Shown here in pieces: positions 22,212-34,637 of a stretch of DNA of 64,000 bases (position 1 is its first letter; each line of letters opens with the position of its first letter). Source of the stretch: Raffaelea ambrosiae (taxonomy: Eukaryota > Ascomycota > Sordariomycetes > Ophiostomatales > Ophiostomataceae); NCBI GenBank assembly GCA_002778195.1, contig PCDI01000001.1:4055869-4119868 (forward strand), given 5' to 3'. Position numbers and translations under genes: made by a program. The notes under the pieces are model-generated. The model ran no database searches, was not told the origin of the DNA, and worked only from the letters and a program-made list of their open reading frames with translations.

Positions 22212-22794
22212 GAGGAGAAGGTGTTGGGGCTGGAGTTGGTGTTCTCACGATTGTCTTCCATATCCAGACAACTCTGGTGTGACTCGGGCGCATTATACAG
22301 GAACAGGGCAAGGACCGGACAGAAACGGGGCGGCTCGGGAATTTTGCGATGTGTTTAAACGATCAGATACAGGGTTGTGTTTGTCTGTCTGTTGACTTGT
22401 TTGTCTGCCTGCTTGTTGTTTTACTGTCTAGGAAGGCTTTAGCATTGTGGCTGTAGCGTTTATTATTTGCTACCGTCATTGATAATAGGAAATCATTGTC
22501 GTAATAGGCAACAAGTTACATGTGCGAAACCTTGCCTGGTTAAACATTCTGTAAACATTCTGCAACACCATCTGTGACCCATCGTGTGCTCTTGTAAGAA
22601 GAGTGTAAGAGGTCTGGGCTCACGTGCCAGCTTGTGTAATACAGGCTCCACTGTACCACCCGTGGCCCGGACCTACCCCGCCAAAAGGGGAGGAAGTTAC
22701 GGAGGAGCTCTCAACGACTTGCTTCAGGTCTCAGACAGGCCACCACTTCTTCACGGTTTCCCACCCTCTCCAATCACCAGCATCTACCGACACA
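22212..22794. other. Intergenic region FUN30 to capping protein gene
   Basis: Contains the 3' end of the remodeller gene and the promoter of the next gene. A TCACGTGC box at 22620-22627 lies about 170 bp before the next ATG. No other gene is visible. Confidence 0.6.
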
Positions 22795-23985
22795 ATGGCC
22801 GACCCATTCGATTCAGCCCTGTACGTCTATTCTTGTCGTCTCGTCTCCCATTCGTTCCCCCCCCCAACTAACCTCTTACCCAGGGACCTCCTCCGCCGTC
22901 TTAACCCCAAACAGACGGCCGACCACCTCAACAATATTCTCCACCTCGCACCCGACCNTCTCCCAACTAACCTCTTACCCAGGGACCTCCTCCGCCGTCT
23001 TAACCCCAAACAGACGGCCGACCACCTCAACAATATTCTCCACCTCGCACCCGACCTCACCGAAGACTTGCTGTCCTCCGTCGACCAGCCCCTGACCGTC
23101 CGCCGCTGCAAACAGACCGGCCGCGACTACCTCCTGTGCGACTACAACCGCGACGGCGACTCCTACCGCTCGCCCTGGTCCAACCAGTTTGACCCCCCGC
23201 TGGACGGCGTCGATGGCAGCGCTAGCGGCGGCGGCGTCGGCGGCGTAGGCGCGGACGGCACCAGCGAGGGTGCCGGCGAGGGAGCGGTCCCGGGCGAGCG
23301 CGTGCGCAAGATGGAGATCCAGGCCAACGATGCGTTTGACGTGTACCGGGATCTGTACTACGAGGGCGGAGTGTCCAGTGTCTACTTTTGGAACCTGGAC
23401 GACGGCTTTGCCGGGGTAGTCTTGATGAAGAAGAGTGAGTCTCCCGGGCACCCGACCCGCGTAGCAAGCAGTAGCAGGCCGCTGGATTGGAGAGAACACT
23501 GAGTGGACGCCTCACTCTGGAAAGAAATTTCCATCGCCCTTTTCCAGAGGCGTGCAGCAAGAGAGCGCCTGGAAACTCATGGTGGATCTCACAATGCTAA
23601 CCTCCCAGGCTCATCACCTGGTCCGACGACGGGCGTCTGGGACTCGATCCACGTGTTTGAGGCAATTGACCGCGGGCGGACGACCAACTACCGCCTGACC
23701 TCGACGGTAATTCTGTCGCTTGAGTCGGCCGGGCTCGACCTGGCCGGCAACATGACGCGCCAGGTTGAGCAGGACCTGCCGGCGGCCACGGACGCGAGCC
23801 ACATTGCCAACATTGGCCGCCTGGTGGAGGACATGGAGAGCAAGATGCGCAACCAGCTGCAAGAGGTGTACTTTGGCAAGGCCAAGGACGTGGTGGGCGA
23901 CCTGCGGAGCGTGGGCAGTTTGAGCGAGGGCCAGCGGGAGCGGGCGGCGCACCGGGAAGTGATCAGCGGTGTGCAGCGGGGTTGA
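22795..23985 (+). CDS. CAP2: F-actin-capping protein subunit beta
   Basis: Intended exons: 22795-22820, then 22983-23434 (second copy of a duplicated block), then 23609-23985, giving 284 aa, close to yeast Cap2 (287 aa). Intron 1 has a GTACGT donor; intron 2 (23435-23608) has a GTGAGT donor, a GCTAAC branch and a CAG acceptor. Family segments include LRRLNPKQT, LLSSVDQPL, DYLLCDYNRDGDSYRSPWSN, NDAFDVYRDLYYEGGVSSVY, WDSIHVFEA and LTSTVILSL. With the alpha subunit it caps barbed ends of actin filaments. A Gly/Ala-rich insert (about residues 85-110) is unusual. A 95-bp perfect duplication around one N (22863-22957 and 22962-23056) means the assembled locus has two acceptors and two copies of the start of exon 2; taken literally it would break the model. 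The product identity is not in doubt. Confidence 0.9.
22863..23056 (+). repeat. 95-bp duplication around a single N (assembly artefact)
   Basis: Positions 22863-22957 are identical to 22962-23056, with only NTCT between them. The block spans the intron 1 acceptor and the first 74 bp of exon 2. A poly-C run precedes the first copy. An N between two identical copies is the signature of two contig ends that overlap but were joined by gap filling, so the real locus probably has one copy. Confidence 0.85.
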
Positions 23986-26351
23986 GACGAAGAAAAGAGG
24001 ACAAACCAGAGAGAGAAGGAGAAAAGGACCACCCGATGATGCGGTTGGTTTGTTGGTTTTGAACAATGTTTCACCTTTGCTTACTTTTTTTTTGGTTGTT
24101 GTTGCTTTGCTTGTTGTCTTGTTCCTTTTTTTTTTCCCTCTCACTCGGCGCGTCATGCAAGTACTACAATATATCATAAAACGGACATGCATGTTGGTCT
24201 TTTCGGGTTTCGTCTCCATTTTTGGTTGTTGTTGTTCTCAGTTTTGTGTGTTGGCAGTCTCCAAACTTGGTAGACGACTCTCTGGAATGCCGTTTTATGC
24301 CGAGTCATGTCAATCTCTCTCGACGGTTACGTGCAGCCAAACGCTGCTCGGATGCTCGCAGTATTGACAACGCCTGACAGCTGTGTGGAAGTGGCGCTTT
24401 TTCCATCCACAGAACTCTTCGCATTCCAGCTTGGCTTGGCCAGTCTGCGCGAGTTTGAGGCGGCAGTTGTCTTCATCCTCGACCCACTCCCGTGAGATGG
24501 TTGCATTTTCTACTTCTGCATCCTTCAACATAAAAGGTATGTTTCTGTCTGAGTATTACGCCGTGCCCCTGCCAGCCTTCTGCCAATTTCAGCACAAATC
24601 ACATTCGCGAAAAGAAGAAAAGAAAAGAAAACAAAGTGAGACAAACACTCGGCGAGACCTGTCTGGGATTGACAAGTCCAGAACAAGCCCAGAACAGAAA
24701 AAGAACGAACTGAGAGGGGGAATAATAATAGAGGGAAAAAAAGGCCGCGGAGGGCGGCCTCCGAGACGGGAAGAATCAAAAGATGCCGTGCAGAAAAAAA
24801 AAAGGTCTGCATGTCTCACTCGGTTTGCGCGCAATATACATACACAACCAGTTAGTAGCTCATGAACTGGTTCGAGTATCATCCACAATGTGGCGTAGTT
24901 GGTTGCTGCCAACCCAAGTTGGTGGCACGAATTTACATGTTATTTTCTTTATTTTCTTTTTTCTTCTCTTTCCTTTCGATCTTCCTTCTTCTTCTTCTTC
25001 TTCTCCTCGCTTCTCTCGCCTGTTGCTTTCCATGGCTGTCCCACGTTGGGAAAGGCCGTGGCACACAGAAAACATGGCCAATGTGACACAACAGGAAAGG
25101 GTTACAGAGAAAAGAGAGACACAAGGAAGAGAACAAATGAGGAAGGAGGGTAAAAGATATGGGCAGCACACACCATCATCTTGTGAAAGTGAACTTTAAG
25201 CCAGATGCGGGTTCTTTTTTGGCCGCACCATGGTATGCAGGACATACCCTTGTGCACAACAACCGCGCGAACTCTTCGTTGTTTCTCATTGACAAGGCGC
25301 AATCAAAGTAAGGGATATTATGCTGCATACAAAGGGGGAAAAAGAAAGAAGGCTGTTCCTTGAAGAGCAAGCGAAACAAACAAAATGCAATGCAATACAT
25401 ACTGAATGTACTAGTACGAGTATGTATGCGAAGGAGCCCGAAGGAAAGAGAAGAACAAAGGAGGCGAGTATGGCTTCTGCGAGATCAGATGAAAGAGGCG
25501 TCCCTGACTGCCAAAACAGTAATGTGGGCTGTTCTATGGTGCAGCTGATGTGCAGCTGCTTGCGTGCAGCCTGTGTAGCGGCAAACGCAGGTCCCCCTTT
25601 CAAACTGAGGCAACCGACAAATGAGGGATCAGAGAAAACCAGAAAAGAGAGCGTGAGGGAACAACTCGCTTTCTCAAACCGCCGTTCGTGGTCTGGCCCT
25701 GTTGGTTTGCCTCATCTTCCCCCAGCTTCCGCATCTTCGTCTGCTCTCCAACACTGCGTGTGCGCTCCTACGCGTAAAATGCACAGCTCTTATGCACCTA
25801 GCAACCCGCGATATTCGTATCCTAAGCTGCTCTGCTATTTTTGTCTTTTACATGGTCTGTTGGCCACATTTAGCAGCCGGTACTACTCTGGGCAAAGCTG
25901 GCCTGCGCAAGCTGGGTGTTGGGGCCCTCTAGTGTCTTCGCAACTTGGCAGCCGTGGACCTTGAGTTGAGCAACCGTCGCCGTGGACGCAAGGGCGGAAG
26001 CACATGGGACACGTCACTTGTGGGCGCCCGTGTCGATATGCGGAAGCATTCTAGAAGGACTTCCGGGACAGCGCAATGGGATAAAAAGTAAGGAAAATAA
26101 GGAGGCCGGGGGTTGGATAGGACGCAAGGAGCTGGTTTCGAGGTGGACAAAATGCGTGGAACTTGGGGTGGAACTACGGTACGTAGTGGGAAGAGTGGAA
26201 AGGGGGCCCAGGATGAACGACCAAGAGGGGAAAAAGGAAAAAAAGGGGGGCGGATCGCTTGGCTATGACGGCAGACATGGAAAGGGGACAGAGTTAAAAA
26301 GTGCATAACGAAGACCTACAACTATATCATAGCTAGTTATTGTGGTAGATC

Positions 26352-26516
26352 ATGACAGAACAAGCCGAGAGAGCAGAAATTGAAATAGCCCAGAGAGACA
26401 TATAGCAAAACACGATGGCTAGTTATATCTTAGAGCAAACAAATGGAAAACATATCACTGAAGTGCGCATATTGGATGAACAAGGGCACATAATTAAGAC
26501 AGCTCTTAAGAAGTAA
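26352..26516 (+). pseudogene. Possible remnant of a short decayed coding sequence
   Basis: Two frames in the same phase, 17 codons and 33 codons, are separated by one TAG (26403-26405) and three further codons. The conceptual text is rich in Glu, Gln, Ile and Lys and the local base composition is more AT-rich than the surroundings. It could be a relic of a retroelement gag-like region or simply chance. I do not recognise a family. Confidence 0.2.
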
Positions 26517-27749
26517 GCGCCTTACAGAAAGCTAGCCACTTATACGTTTCAGGGCCTGCCCACCCGTTCGTGTTAGTACTCGGCATGCAGGGCCAGCTGG
26601 CAGCGAGCACAAGAGCAAAAAAAAAAAAAATAGATCAGAAAAAGAAAACAAATCCTGAGATGACCGGCGGTTTTGGATTGATTTGCCTGGCCACGCGTGT
26701 CATCCGGACGAGGCAGGGCCTGTGCATCGCCAGCGAAGACTCGCACATGCATGGCAAAAACACGCACGGGACGCGTACACGATACTATCTTACACGACGA
26801 AAGTTTGGTACGACAGCCATATATGTCAGATATTTCTCCTTGCTGCGGTGTTCTGGGACCTAGCATTTGCCAATCAACGGCTGTGCCACTTCGAATGTCC
26901 CGAAAAGAGGCATTGCATATTATAGGGGCCGGCTGAGAGGAAGATGCTGTGTCATTGCTATCCAAGATACGCAGAAAGAGAGAGATAAAAATAATACTAC
27001 TATGTATGTATGTGCAAACAGCCAGACGAGCTAAGACAGGGACACCCAATATTACGTGCTGACCAGCGCATCGACTACTTTTTGATGTATCTTCCCGTGC
27101 ATCTTATTTGCAGCAAAGCCCGTGCAGGCGAGCTCCATGCTAAGCAACCCCCCTGCGGATGAGTTCGTGCTAGCGAGAGGCTATCCATGCTAGCGAGGGT
27201 CCATCCTATGCGAGCCAGCCTTTTTTCCCAATCCCCTGTTCCAAAAACACCCACCAACTTGTTCCCCTCTTACTCACTCCCATTCTTGTGCCTTCCACCA
27301 ATACACGGCCGCGCTAGCGAGGAGCTGGTGCCGTTGAGAAGGGGCAACCGCGCCTTTGCCGGGCCGATGCTGCCTCGTTTGGGTGTGGGAGCGGGAGAAG
27401 CAGGGAACAACTGAGCCGAGATGCTGATCTTGGAGTGCTTCCTCCTTGGAGAAGCAGCACGGCAACAGAACAGCTATCGGTGTACAACTGAGTCAGCAAG
27501 ATTGGTGTGACTACGAGCACATAGTTAGTAACTAGCAAGAGCTAATGTCATGGAAAACGAGCGCCGCGAGGGCAAGAAACAGACGGGGAAAGAGCGACCT
27601 GACACAGCTTCTTGAAACCGAAGGCGCATCCTGTCTCTGCAAGTGCCAGGCCAAGGGAGAAGAAAGAGGGTGCAGGAGAGGGGGAGCGACAGCGATTTGC
27701 ATCCAAAACGCCAAACTGGTCCCACCAGGAAGGAGCAAGCAGGGCAGAC

Positions 27750-27850
27750 AGCCAACAGCCAGCAGTAGCAGCCAGCAGTAGCAGCCAGCAGTAACTAGCA
27801 GCCAGAAGGGGACCCAGAAAGGGACCCAGAGACCCAGAAAGAGACCCAGC
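27750..27850. repeat. Tandem AGCAGCCAGCAGT units followed by GACCCAGA units
   Basis: Two different short-unit tandem blocks lie side by side: about three copies of a CAGCCAGCAGTAG-like unit and then about four GACCCAGA-like units. Non-coding. Confidence 0.75.
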
Positions 27851-29350
27851 AAAATCCCCAACAGCGAGGGAAGCTACGACTGTCTAAATGAAATTGCAAA
27901 TGCGCTCTTGCCCTTTTTCTTGTTCCTCCCATTCGCTGCTGCTCTGGGACAGCTCCTGCATCATTTCTCTTCCTCTTTCCTGCCCTCTTTGTCCGCTTGC
28001 CTGCTTCCTCATCGTCTTCATCTTCTGCCATTCCTCGACCTCGCGCCTGCCGTCGCCTTGTCTCTGCCTGCCTCTCCCCCCTTTTCCTCCGCGCGCTCTC
28101 CATCCCCCCTCCCTGGTGCTTTCTTCTTCCTGGCCATCACGTTCCACTGGCCCTCGCTCACCGGTGACCAACACAATCCTACGCTTGCTTATTCTGGGAT
28201 ACCCTGGCATCCAGGTCCTCTTTTCTTCTTCTTCTTCTTCTTTACTTTTTCCTCCGTCTTGAGTGCTCTGCCATTCCTTATTCTTCCAGATTTCTTTTTC
28301 CATTGCCCGGGCCCTGCCATCTGTGCCACCCTTCTCCGTTCTTCTCGCGTGGTCTACTGCCAGCCCAGCTTTTGCCAGAGTCTTTCGCTTGTCTGGTGCT
28401 GTTGGTGTTTCTTCTGTCGAGTCGTCCGGCCTTTCTCGAGCCTGCTTCACCCCCCTTTGTCTCTCTGGCCGACCGTCTTCTGGTCCATCTCTCTCGCCTC
28501 TCTGGCCGCATCAGATATATAGCAGGCTCCTTGCCTCTCCCTTTCTTTTTCCGCGACTCCCGATCTAGCGCAGTTGCTATCGACCGAACCTTATCCCAGA
28601 AGACCACCCTCCCAAAGAGAACCTCTCAAGTAAACCCACGGATCATCTAGAGGATCGATCGCGAGCCGGAAGTTGCACCCGCGGACGCAACCTACACAAC
28701 CTCTCGACCAAACAACCACACGATCACCGCCCGCTCACGCACGCTCCCTTTCTGGCATATTGCGGCCCCGCCTCGACCGGTCAGAAATTATAAGACTCCA
28801 AAATCCAAAAAAAAACACCCCCCAAACACGCCAAATACACCAAATACACCCAACCCGCCTATTTAGGTCTCGACAGGGTCGCTGCCCCCTTTCCACAGAC
28901 GCACCAGAACACACAATTCGCCAAGGCCAAAAAGGCAAAGCCAGCTAGTTTCCAGTCAGGCACGCCCCGTGACAGCAAGTGCCTGATCCTTCAACTTCAG
29001 GTCCAAGAACGAGACATCCGCAGAAGCGACGCTGCCCAACACCGACTGCGACACACCGCCTCTGTGGAAGCCTCTGTGGAAGCCTCGCCTGCATTGTTCG
29101 TGTGCTTTGTCTTGCATTGTGCCCGCATTGTATCCGCACTGCGTCTGCATTGCATTGCGTTTTGCCGCTGTCTCCATTTTCGCGACCTGCAGAAGTCGAC
29201 CAGCATCTCTCCCGTTGTGACGATCCGAGTCAGAGTCGTCCTAGCCAAACCCACGCAAACCATAAGCTCTGCTCCCCAACGAGCCAACAAAACCCTTCCA
29301 TCCGATCTTACTCACACCCCGCCCGCCCCTCCTCACTGCGACTTAAAGCC

Positions 29351-30911
29351 ATGGCGGAGGAGAAGCCGGCCGTCCTCATCATTGGTGGCCTCGGCTACAT
29401 TGGCCGCTTCCTGGCCAAATACATTCACGAAAACAAGCTCGCTTCCGAGATCCGCCTTGTCGACAAAGTCCTCCCCCAGCTGGCGTGGCTGGCGCCCGAG
29501 TTTGAAGAAGCCTGCTCTGGCAGCAATTTCATGCAGGCTGATGCAAGCAGAGAACGTGGGTATTGTCCTGATTCGGTCGGCTTCGGTCGGCTTCTGTTGT
29601 GACTTTTTTGTGTTGTGTGTTTGTATAACGGCCATTTGTTGGGTTTGGAGCTGCTTGTTGCTTGTTGTTTTCTTTATGCGCTGTGCGTGTTGGGTCGGTC
29701 TATCTGTTGTGTTGCGTCTTGATCGCTGACGAACTGTTTGCACAGAATCCCTTCCCCGGATATTCGACCGTGCTGACGGCAAGCAATGGGACTACGTCTT
29801 CAACTGCGGCGGCGAGACCCGCTACTCACAAGACGACGAGGTGTACCGGTTACGGTCACTGAGCCTGTCCCTGGCCGCCGGCCGCGAGGCTGCCAAGCGC
29901 GGCGTCAAGGCTTTCATTGAGCTCAGTACCGGCATGGTGTACAAACCCGACTCGAAAGCTAGCGAGGAGAGCGACAAGCTTAAGCCGTGGAGTCGCATTG
30001 CGGTCTTCAAGCTGCAAGCCGAGGAGCAGCTGGCCAAGATTGAAGGGTATGTGAGATCGTTGCCGAGGCAGTTTTTGTCTTGTGCTTTTTTCCCATTTTG
30101 CTGGTCGTTGCTGTTTGTAGCAGATTTTTTCATTTGCGTTCAAAGACTTGATTGTGTTTCTTGAGGGAGCTCTTCCCAGTTTGCTTTCTCGTTGCACACT
30201 TTTTAAAAAAAAAAAAACCCCCCCGTCTCTTTCGTTGCCACTCGTCCAGGCTCTCACTAACAACGCTCGCCTTCCAGACTCAACCTGATCATTGTTCGAC
30301 TGGCACACGTTTACGGCCCTTACGCATCGTCCTGGGTGGCCACTGCCCTCTGCATGGCACGCGTGTACAAGTCCCTCGACGAAGAAATGAAATGGTTGTG
30401 GACTAAGGATCTGCGCACTAACACTGTGCACATTGACGACGTCACTCGCGCCCTTTGGGACACTACGACCTGGTATGCCGAGAAGGGTGGCAAGGCCAGC
30501 TGGGATGCCAAGGCCATGGGCAACACGGTGCCCACGTTCAACGTGGTTGACAAGGGCGCGACCACGCAAGGCACCATGGCCGACATCATTGGAAAGACCT
30601 TTTCCATCAAGACGGGCTTCCAGGGCCAGCTGATTAGTACTTTTGCGCGCCTTAACATGGACAGCGTCGTGGAGGACGTCAACGACGAGCTGCTTGGCCC
30701 CTGGGCCGACCTGCTTGCGGACGCTGGTATCACCCGGCCAGGCCCGCTGACTCCTTTTATGGAGAAGGAGCTGCTGAAGGACACAGACCTGAGCATGAAC
30801 GGCAGTCGTTTAGAGCGCATGGTGGGCTTCCAGTATTCCAAGCCGGCCATCAACGCAGAGCTCGTGGAAGAGGTCATTGAGAGCTACAAGAAGATGAAGT
30901 GGTGGCCTTAG
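29351..30911 (+). CDS. NAD(P)-binding epimerase/3-beta-HSD-like protein, atypical SDR
   Basis: Exons 29351-29555, 29746-30046 and 30278-30911 give 379 aa. Donors are GTGGGT and GTATGT; acceptors are CAG. The N-terminus is a Rossmann fold with GGLGYIG (residues about 11-17), followed by RLVDK and QADASRE. FNCGGETRYSQDDEVYR and IELSTGMVYKP correspond to the nucleotide-binding and active-site strands of extended SDRs. The usual Tyr-x3-Lys is not intact: the Lys of FKLQAEE has no Tyr four residues before it. Relatives are common in filamentous ascomycetes as NAD-dependent epimerase/dehydratases; the substrate is not known to me. The start is the first ATG after a CT-rich leader. The fold is confident, the reaction is not. 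Confidence 0.82.
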
Positions 30912-32348
30912 ATGGAGAGAGGCCACCAGCTACCTGTCACCTGCCACCAGTTGGGCTGTCGTGCCTGGCTGCCCAGAGAGACCCCAGACACCGTACCTCG
31001 CTGTACTCGCACATCACTGGTGCCTAGCAGGTGTCGTGTCTTGGTCCCTTCTGGCAACTCCTTTCTGCATTCACTTGGCATTTCTTCCCATGTATCTTAC
31101 CGTCGACCCCTCGTTTCGTCTTTCTCGTCATCCCCCTTGCCCCCACCCCCACCCCCATCCGCAGCTGGATTTTTTTTCCAGCTCGTGGGAGCTTGCGGTT
31201 GCATATCATCATTGCTGGAGCGGTGTACCATTAGGATATCCGTGTTTTCTGTTTCCTGTTTCCTGTTCCTTTTTATTGATTGGTATCTCTTATGTTTCAT
31301 TTGCTTCCTGCTCGTTTGTTTTTTTGCCGTTTATTTGCTTTCTACAATTTCCCCGTCTTCTTTCCTTTTTGTATTCTTCTCTTCTCCCCCCCTCCCCCTC
31401 GGTTTGGTCGTATATCTTGTAATCCCACGGCTGTTGATGTTATGAATGTTCATAAAAAAGCAAATAATGTACCAACGAAGAACCAAACATTTTCTTTCTC
31501 TACTTTATGACCCGTTCTGGGCCACTGAAAGAGGGGTAGCTTTAAACTAGCCTCACCTATCAACTAGTTATACTAAAGCTTTGTCACATGTGAAAGTGCT
31601 TCGTTATTTGTCCCTGAAGCAGACGGGCGGCGAGCAGCAAATGGCGGCAAGCAAGTGAATGACGGCAGCTAGGAGGTTTCCTGGGTCGGTAGCACATGCA
31701 AAAGCCCCAAAGAGCCGCACGACAGACGCCAAATCAAGCATCTTACCAAACACTCCAAAGTAGCCAAACGCCTAAAAACGCCTAAAAAAAACAAGTGCGG
31801 AACTGAGCCGACACTCCGAACACGCATAATTCCTCGAGCTTCACAGCCCCAACACACCCATCACCAAGGCACCAAGGCACCACCACCTCGGCAACAGTGC
31901 GCAGTTTGTATCTTGTGTTGTATTCTGTAATTTCGGCCGTCCAAGACAAACGCAACAGCAGCCCCCTCTCGGAACTAGCGCTTCCTTGAGCCAGGGTAGA
32001 AACAAACAGTACAAAGAGTCCAGGCAATCATCCCAAGGCAGGCCAGGACTGCCCAGGCAAGCCGAAGCCAGTCCAGGCAAGGCAACATAACGTATATTTA
32101 ATCCGTGCCCGGCGTCTCGCAGCTTTGTGGCTCTGTCTCTCTTCCCTTCCACTTTTCCCCACACTCATCGTCTCTGTTCCTCTTTTCTTCCCACATCGTT
32201 ATTGGCCCATTTCTCAATAAGAGCAAGACATCTTACGCCTTGCATCCACGCACAGTCCACACCGGCTTTCCCACTTGACAAACACACAGCACACTATCTC
32301 ACTCTTCTTACACCTCGTCTGAACACACAGCGCCTCTATTGTGTCACC
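30912..32348. other. Intergenic region SDR gene to lipocalin-like gene
   Basis: Contains a T/C-rich 3' stretch (31100-31420), an AT-richer segment near 31430-31620 and a C/T/A-rich leader before the next ATG. No gene is supported. Confidence 0.55.
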
Positions 32349-33235
32349 ATGGCCGCCCCAGCAGACAAGAACATCAACAACCTCACTGGCAAGTGGGCGA
32401 TGGTACGTACCTTTTCCCTTTCACGTGCCTCCCAATAAGCCCTGAACAGCGGTGTGCGCCGGAAGCGACCCGGTCGGCGTGGTGGGGAGGAGCGTAAGGC
32501 CATGAACGTTGAGAACCATGAGAACCATAAGAACCTCGGAAATCTTCAAAGTCGGAATCAATTCAAATAAAGTTTTTTATTCTTTATTCATCTATTTTGC
32601 TAACTGCGATATCCCAGAACAAAACCCTCTCGGACAACTTTGAGCCGGTCCTGTCGCTCCAGGGCATAGGTTTCCTTACCCGCAAGACCATCGGCGCTGC
32701 CAATATCACCCTCGCTTTGAAGCAGTACGAGGACGAGCCGGCCGAGGCCGATGAGCCGCTGCCAAGTGAACTGGAAGGCAAAAAGGTCACCCACATTCAC
32801 GTTGACCAGTACCTCACCGGTGGCATCAAGGGCACCTCGGAGCACCGCTGCCTCGACGGCCGTGCCCGTGGCCACGCGGACTGGATCTTTGGCACCGTCG
32901 AGGGCCGCACCTCGTGGGTGCGCGGACCCAATGCCAAGGCCACCGTGGCCAAGGAGTGGGGATCCAGCCGGCCCGGCTACGAGGGCGGCCCCGGCGATTT
33001 CACGGATGAGGACGCCGAGTTCCTGGGCGAGGACTGGCCCGAAGCCGACGACATCATCATAAGCTACGTCAAGAACCTGGACGATGCGGGCGGCTGGGAG
33101 GCGGTGCAGGCGTGGGGCTTTGAGACAATTGGCGACGAGCGGCGGCACACGCGGCACGTGCTGGTGCGGAAGGGCAAGAACCAGCGGGTTGCGGTGCGGC
33201 TTGTGTATGACTACCTGGGGGACCTGGACAACTAA
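32349..33235 (+). CDS. Lipocalin-like small fungal protein
   Basis: Two exons, 32349-32402 and 32618-33235, 223 aa. The intron has a GTACGT donor, a GCTAAC branch and a CAG acceptor. The protein starts with NNLTGKWAMNKTLSDNFEP and has LQGIGFLTRKTIG, VDQYLTGGIKGTSEHR and HTRHVLVRKGKNQRVAVRLV; these match a family of small fungal proteins generally described as lipocalin-like (beta-barrel). Some relatives sit in secondary-metabolite clusters and have been proposed to act as pericyclases, but there is no such cluster here. No signal peptide is seen, so a cytosolic role is likely. An acidic stretch (FTDEDAEFLGEDWPEADD) is a local insertion. The ligand or reaction is unknown. Confidence 0.75.
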
Positions 33236-34018
33236 AACAAGGGGGGGGGTGAATCCCAAGAGCTCGCGAGCCGGGAGGGGGGAGGACCGCGACTTCTTCA
33301 TTGCGAGCGAAGCGAGGGCAGAAAGCGAGGACAGAATCCGGTGCAAGTCGGGAGGACGTCTGGCAAAGATGTCTTTGTGTTTCTATTTCGTCATTCTGCT
33401 CTTCGGATGTCTGAAAATATGAGATATAAGGATAAAGACTGGCGCGGACTGACACAAAGAGCGGGCAGGAGTTTCATAGAAACCGGGCAATTGTTCTTTC
33501 TCTCTTTGTTTTTCTTTTCTTTTCTTTCTTTTCTCTCTTCTTTTCATTTTGTTCGTTCCCTTAATATTTCATATCCGAAACCTCATAGAATGATCGTTGA
33601 AAGAGTAGCTTGTATGTCGATCTCTTGCGAGGCTCGACAATCCTGATAATACGAGAAATAAACCATATATTACAAGAAATAGCAAAACGGGGAAGCAAAA
33701 AATAAAAATAAATAAATAAATAAAACACCCATTTGGGTATTGCACTTTCCCCTCGGGGACGTTCATTTTTGGTCTCCCCTGATATAGTGTTGAATCTCTC
33801 CGTCTGCTTTGCCTGAGCTATGATCCCGTTGAATTGTAATGCAAAATCTCTCTGCCCGTCTCTTCCAGAGTATCCTTGTGAGAATCGTCTTTTTGAGTAT
33901 GTGATTTTTCTCTTTTTTTTTGAGTGTCTTTCCGTTGAACGCCAAGTATGCTGTTGAAGTTTCTTCATTCTTTCTTTTCTCGCTTCGCTCGTCTGTCTTC
34001 CCGGACCGCCCTTTTCGC
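33236..34018. other. Convergent intergenic region
   Basis: Two 3' ends face each other. There are T/C-rich tracts near 33490-33550, an AAAT-repeat near 33700-33725 and another T-rich tract near 33900-33925. No gene is visible. Confidence 0.6.
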
Positions 34019-34637
34019 TCAAGCCGGCCGACGCTTGGCAAACTCCTCCAGGTCCGCCGCCGTCGCGACCCCCAGCACAAACCGCCGCCGCTCGTCCGTA
34101 ATCACCGCAAACGTCTGCGCCTCGCCCCGCGTCATCACGCCCGCGAAGAACGCCTCCAGCTGCTCCAGCGGCGTCTGCATCGTAATCACCCGGTACGCCC
34201 GCCCCTGCCGCTTGAAGCCGAACCGCGTCAGCGTCGCACTGCTCCCCACCTTGTCCTCCGGCTGGATCTCGCCCGCCGACAGCAGCCGCTGCAGCTGCGG
34301 CATCGACACGTAGCCCAGCAGCGCGCGCGTGGTGCCGTCGACCACGGTCAGGTGCGTAAAGTCGCGCTCAAAGGCGGCGGCGACGGCGTCGGCGACGGTG
34401 TCGGTGGGGGTGAGGGACAAGGCAGCGGGGGGGTCGAGATCTTCCACAGTGGCCTAGTAGGGGAAAGGGTCAGTCAGTATGGGATCTTCTGAGTACCAGA
34501 GGGGAAAAAACCAAAAACAAAAACAAAGAAAAAACAGAGGCAAGGAACAGCGCACAGCCAAGACTTACCCCCCGGTAGCGAGATGCCCACTTGGAGACAA
34601 ATGGCGTGGAGCCAGGTGCTGCCGCTACGTCCGTCAT
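34019..34637 (-). CDS. CBS-domain-pair protein
   Basis: Minus-strand exons 34637-34569 and 34453-34019 give 167 aa. The intron (34454-34568) has GTAAGT and TAG borders. After a short N-terminus, RYRGATVEDLDPPAALS leads into two CBS motifs: FTHLTVVDGTTRALLGYVSM in the first and FAVITDERRRFVLGVATAAD in the second. Such pairs bind adenine nucleotides or related ligands and act as regulatory modules. Stand-alone CBS proteins of this size with the same KYRGATVEDLD-like start are widespread in ascomycetes, with no settled function. It is divergent from the phosphate carrier gene with a 2.1 kb shared upstream region. Confidence 0.8.

Larger units (their letters stand above)
23986..29350. other. 5.4 kb gene-free region upstream of the SDR gene
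   Basis: No conserved coding frame. Long CT-rich tracts dominate 27880-29350 and probably form the promoter/leader of the next gene; frames on the other strand there are artefacts of this composition. An AT-richer block at 26290-26560 contains a decayed-looking short frame. Short tandem repeats lie at 27750-27850, and GCTAGCGAG recurs near 27170, 27190 and 27314. A 12-bp unit (CCTCTGTGGAAG) is duplicated near 29059-29082. Confidence 0.6.

Noticed and set aside
27884..28450. 188-codon charged minus-strand frame
   Set aside because: Composition artefact of a CT-rich leader read on the opposite strand.
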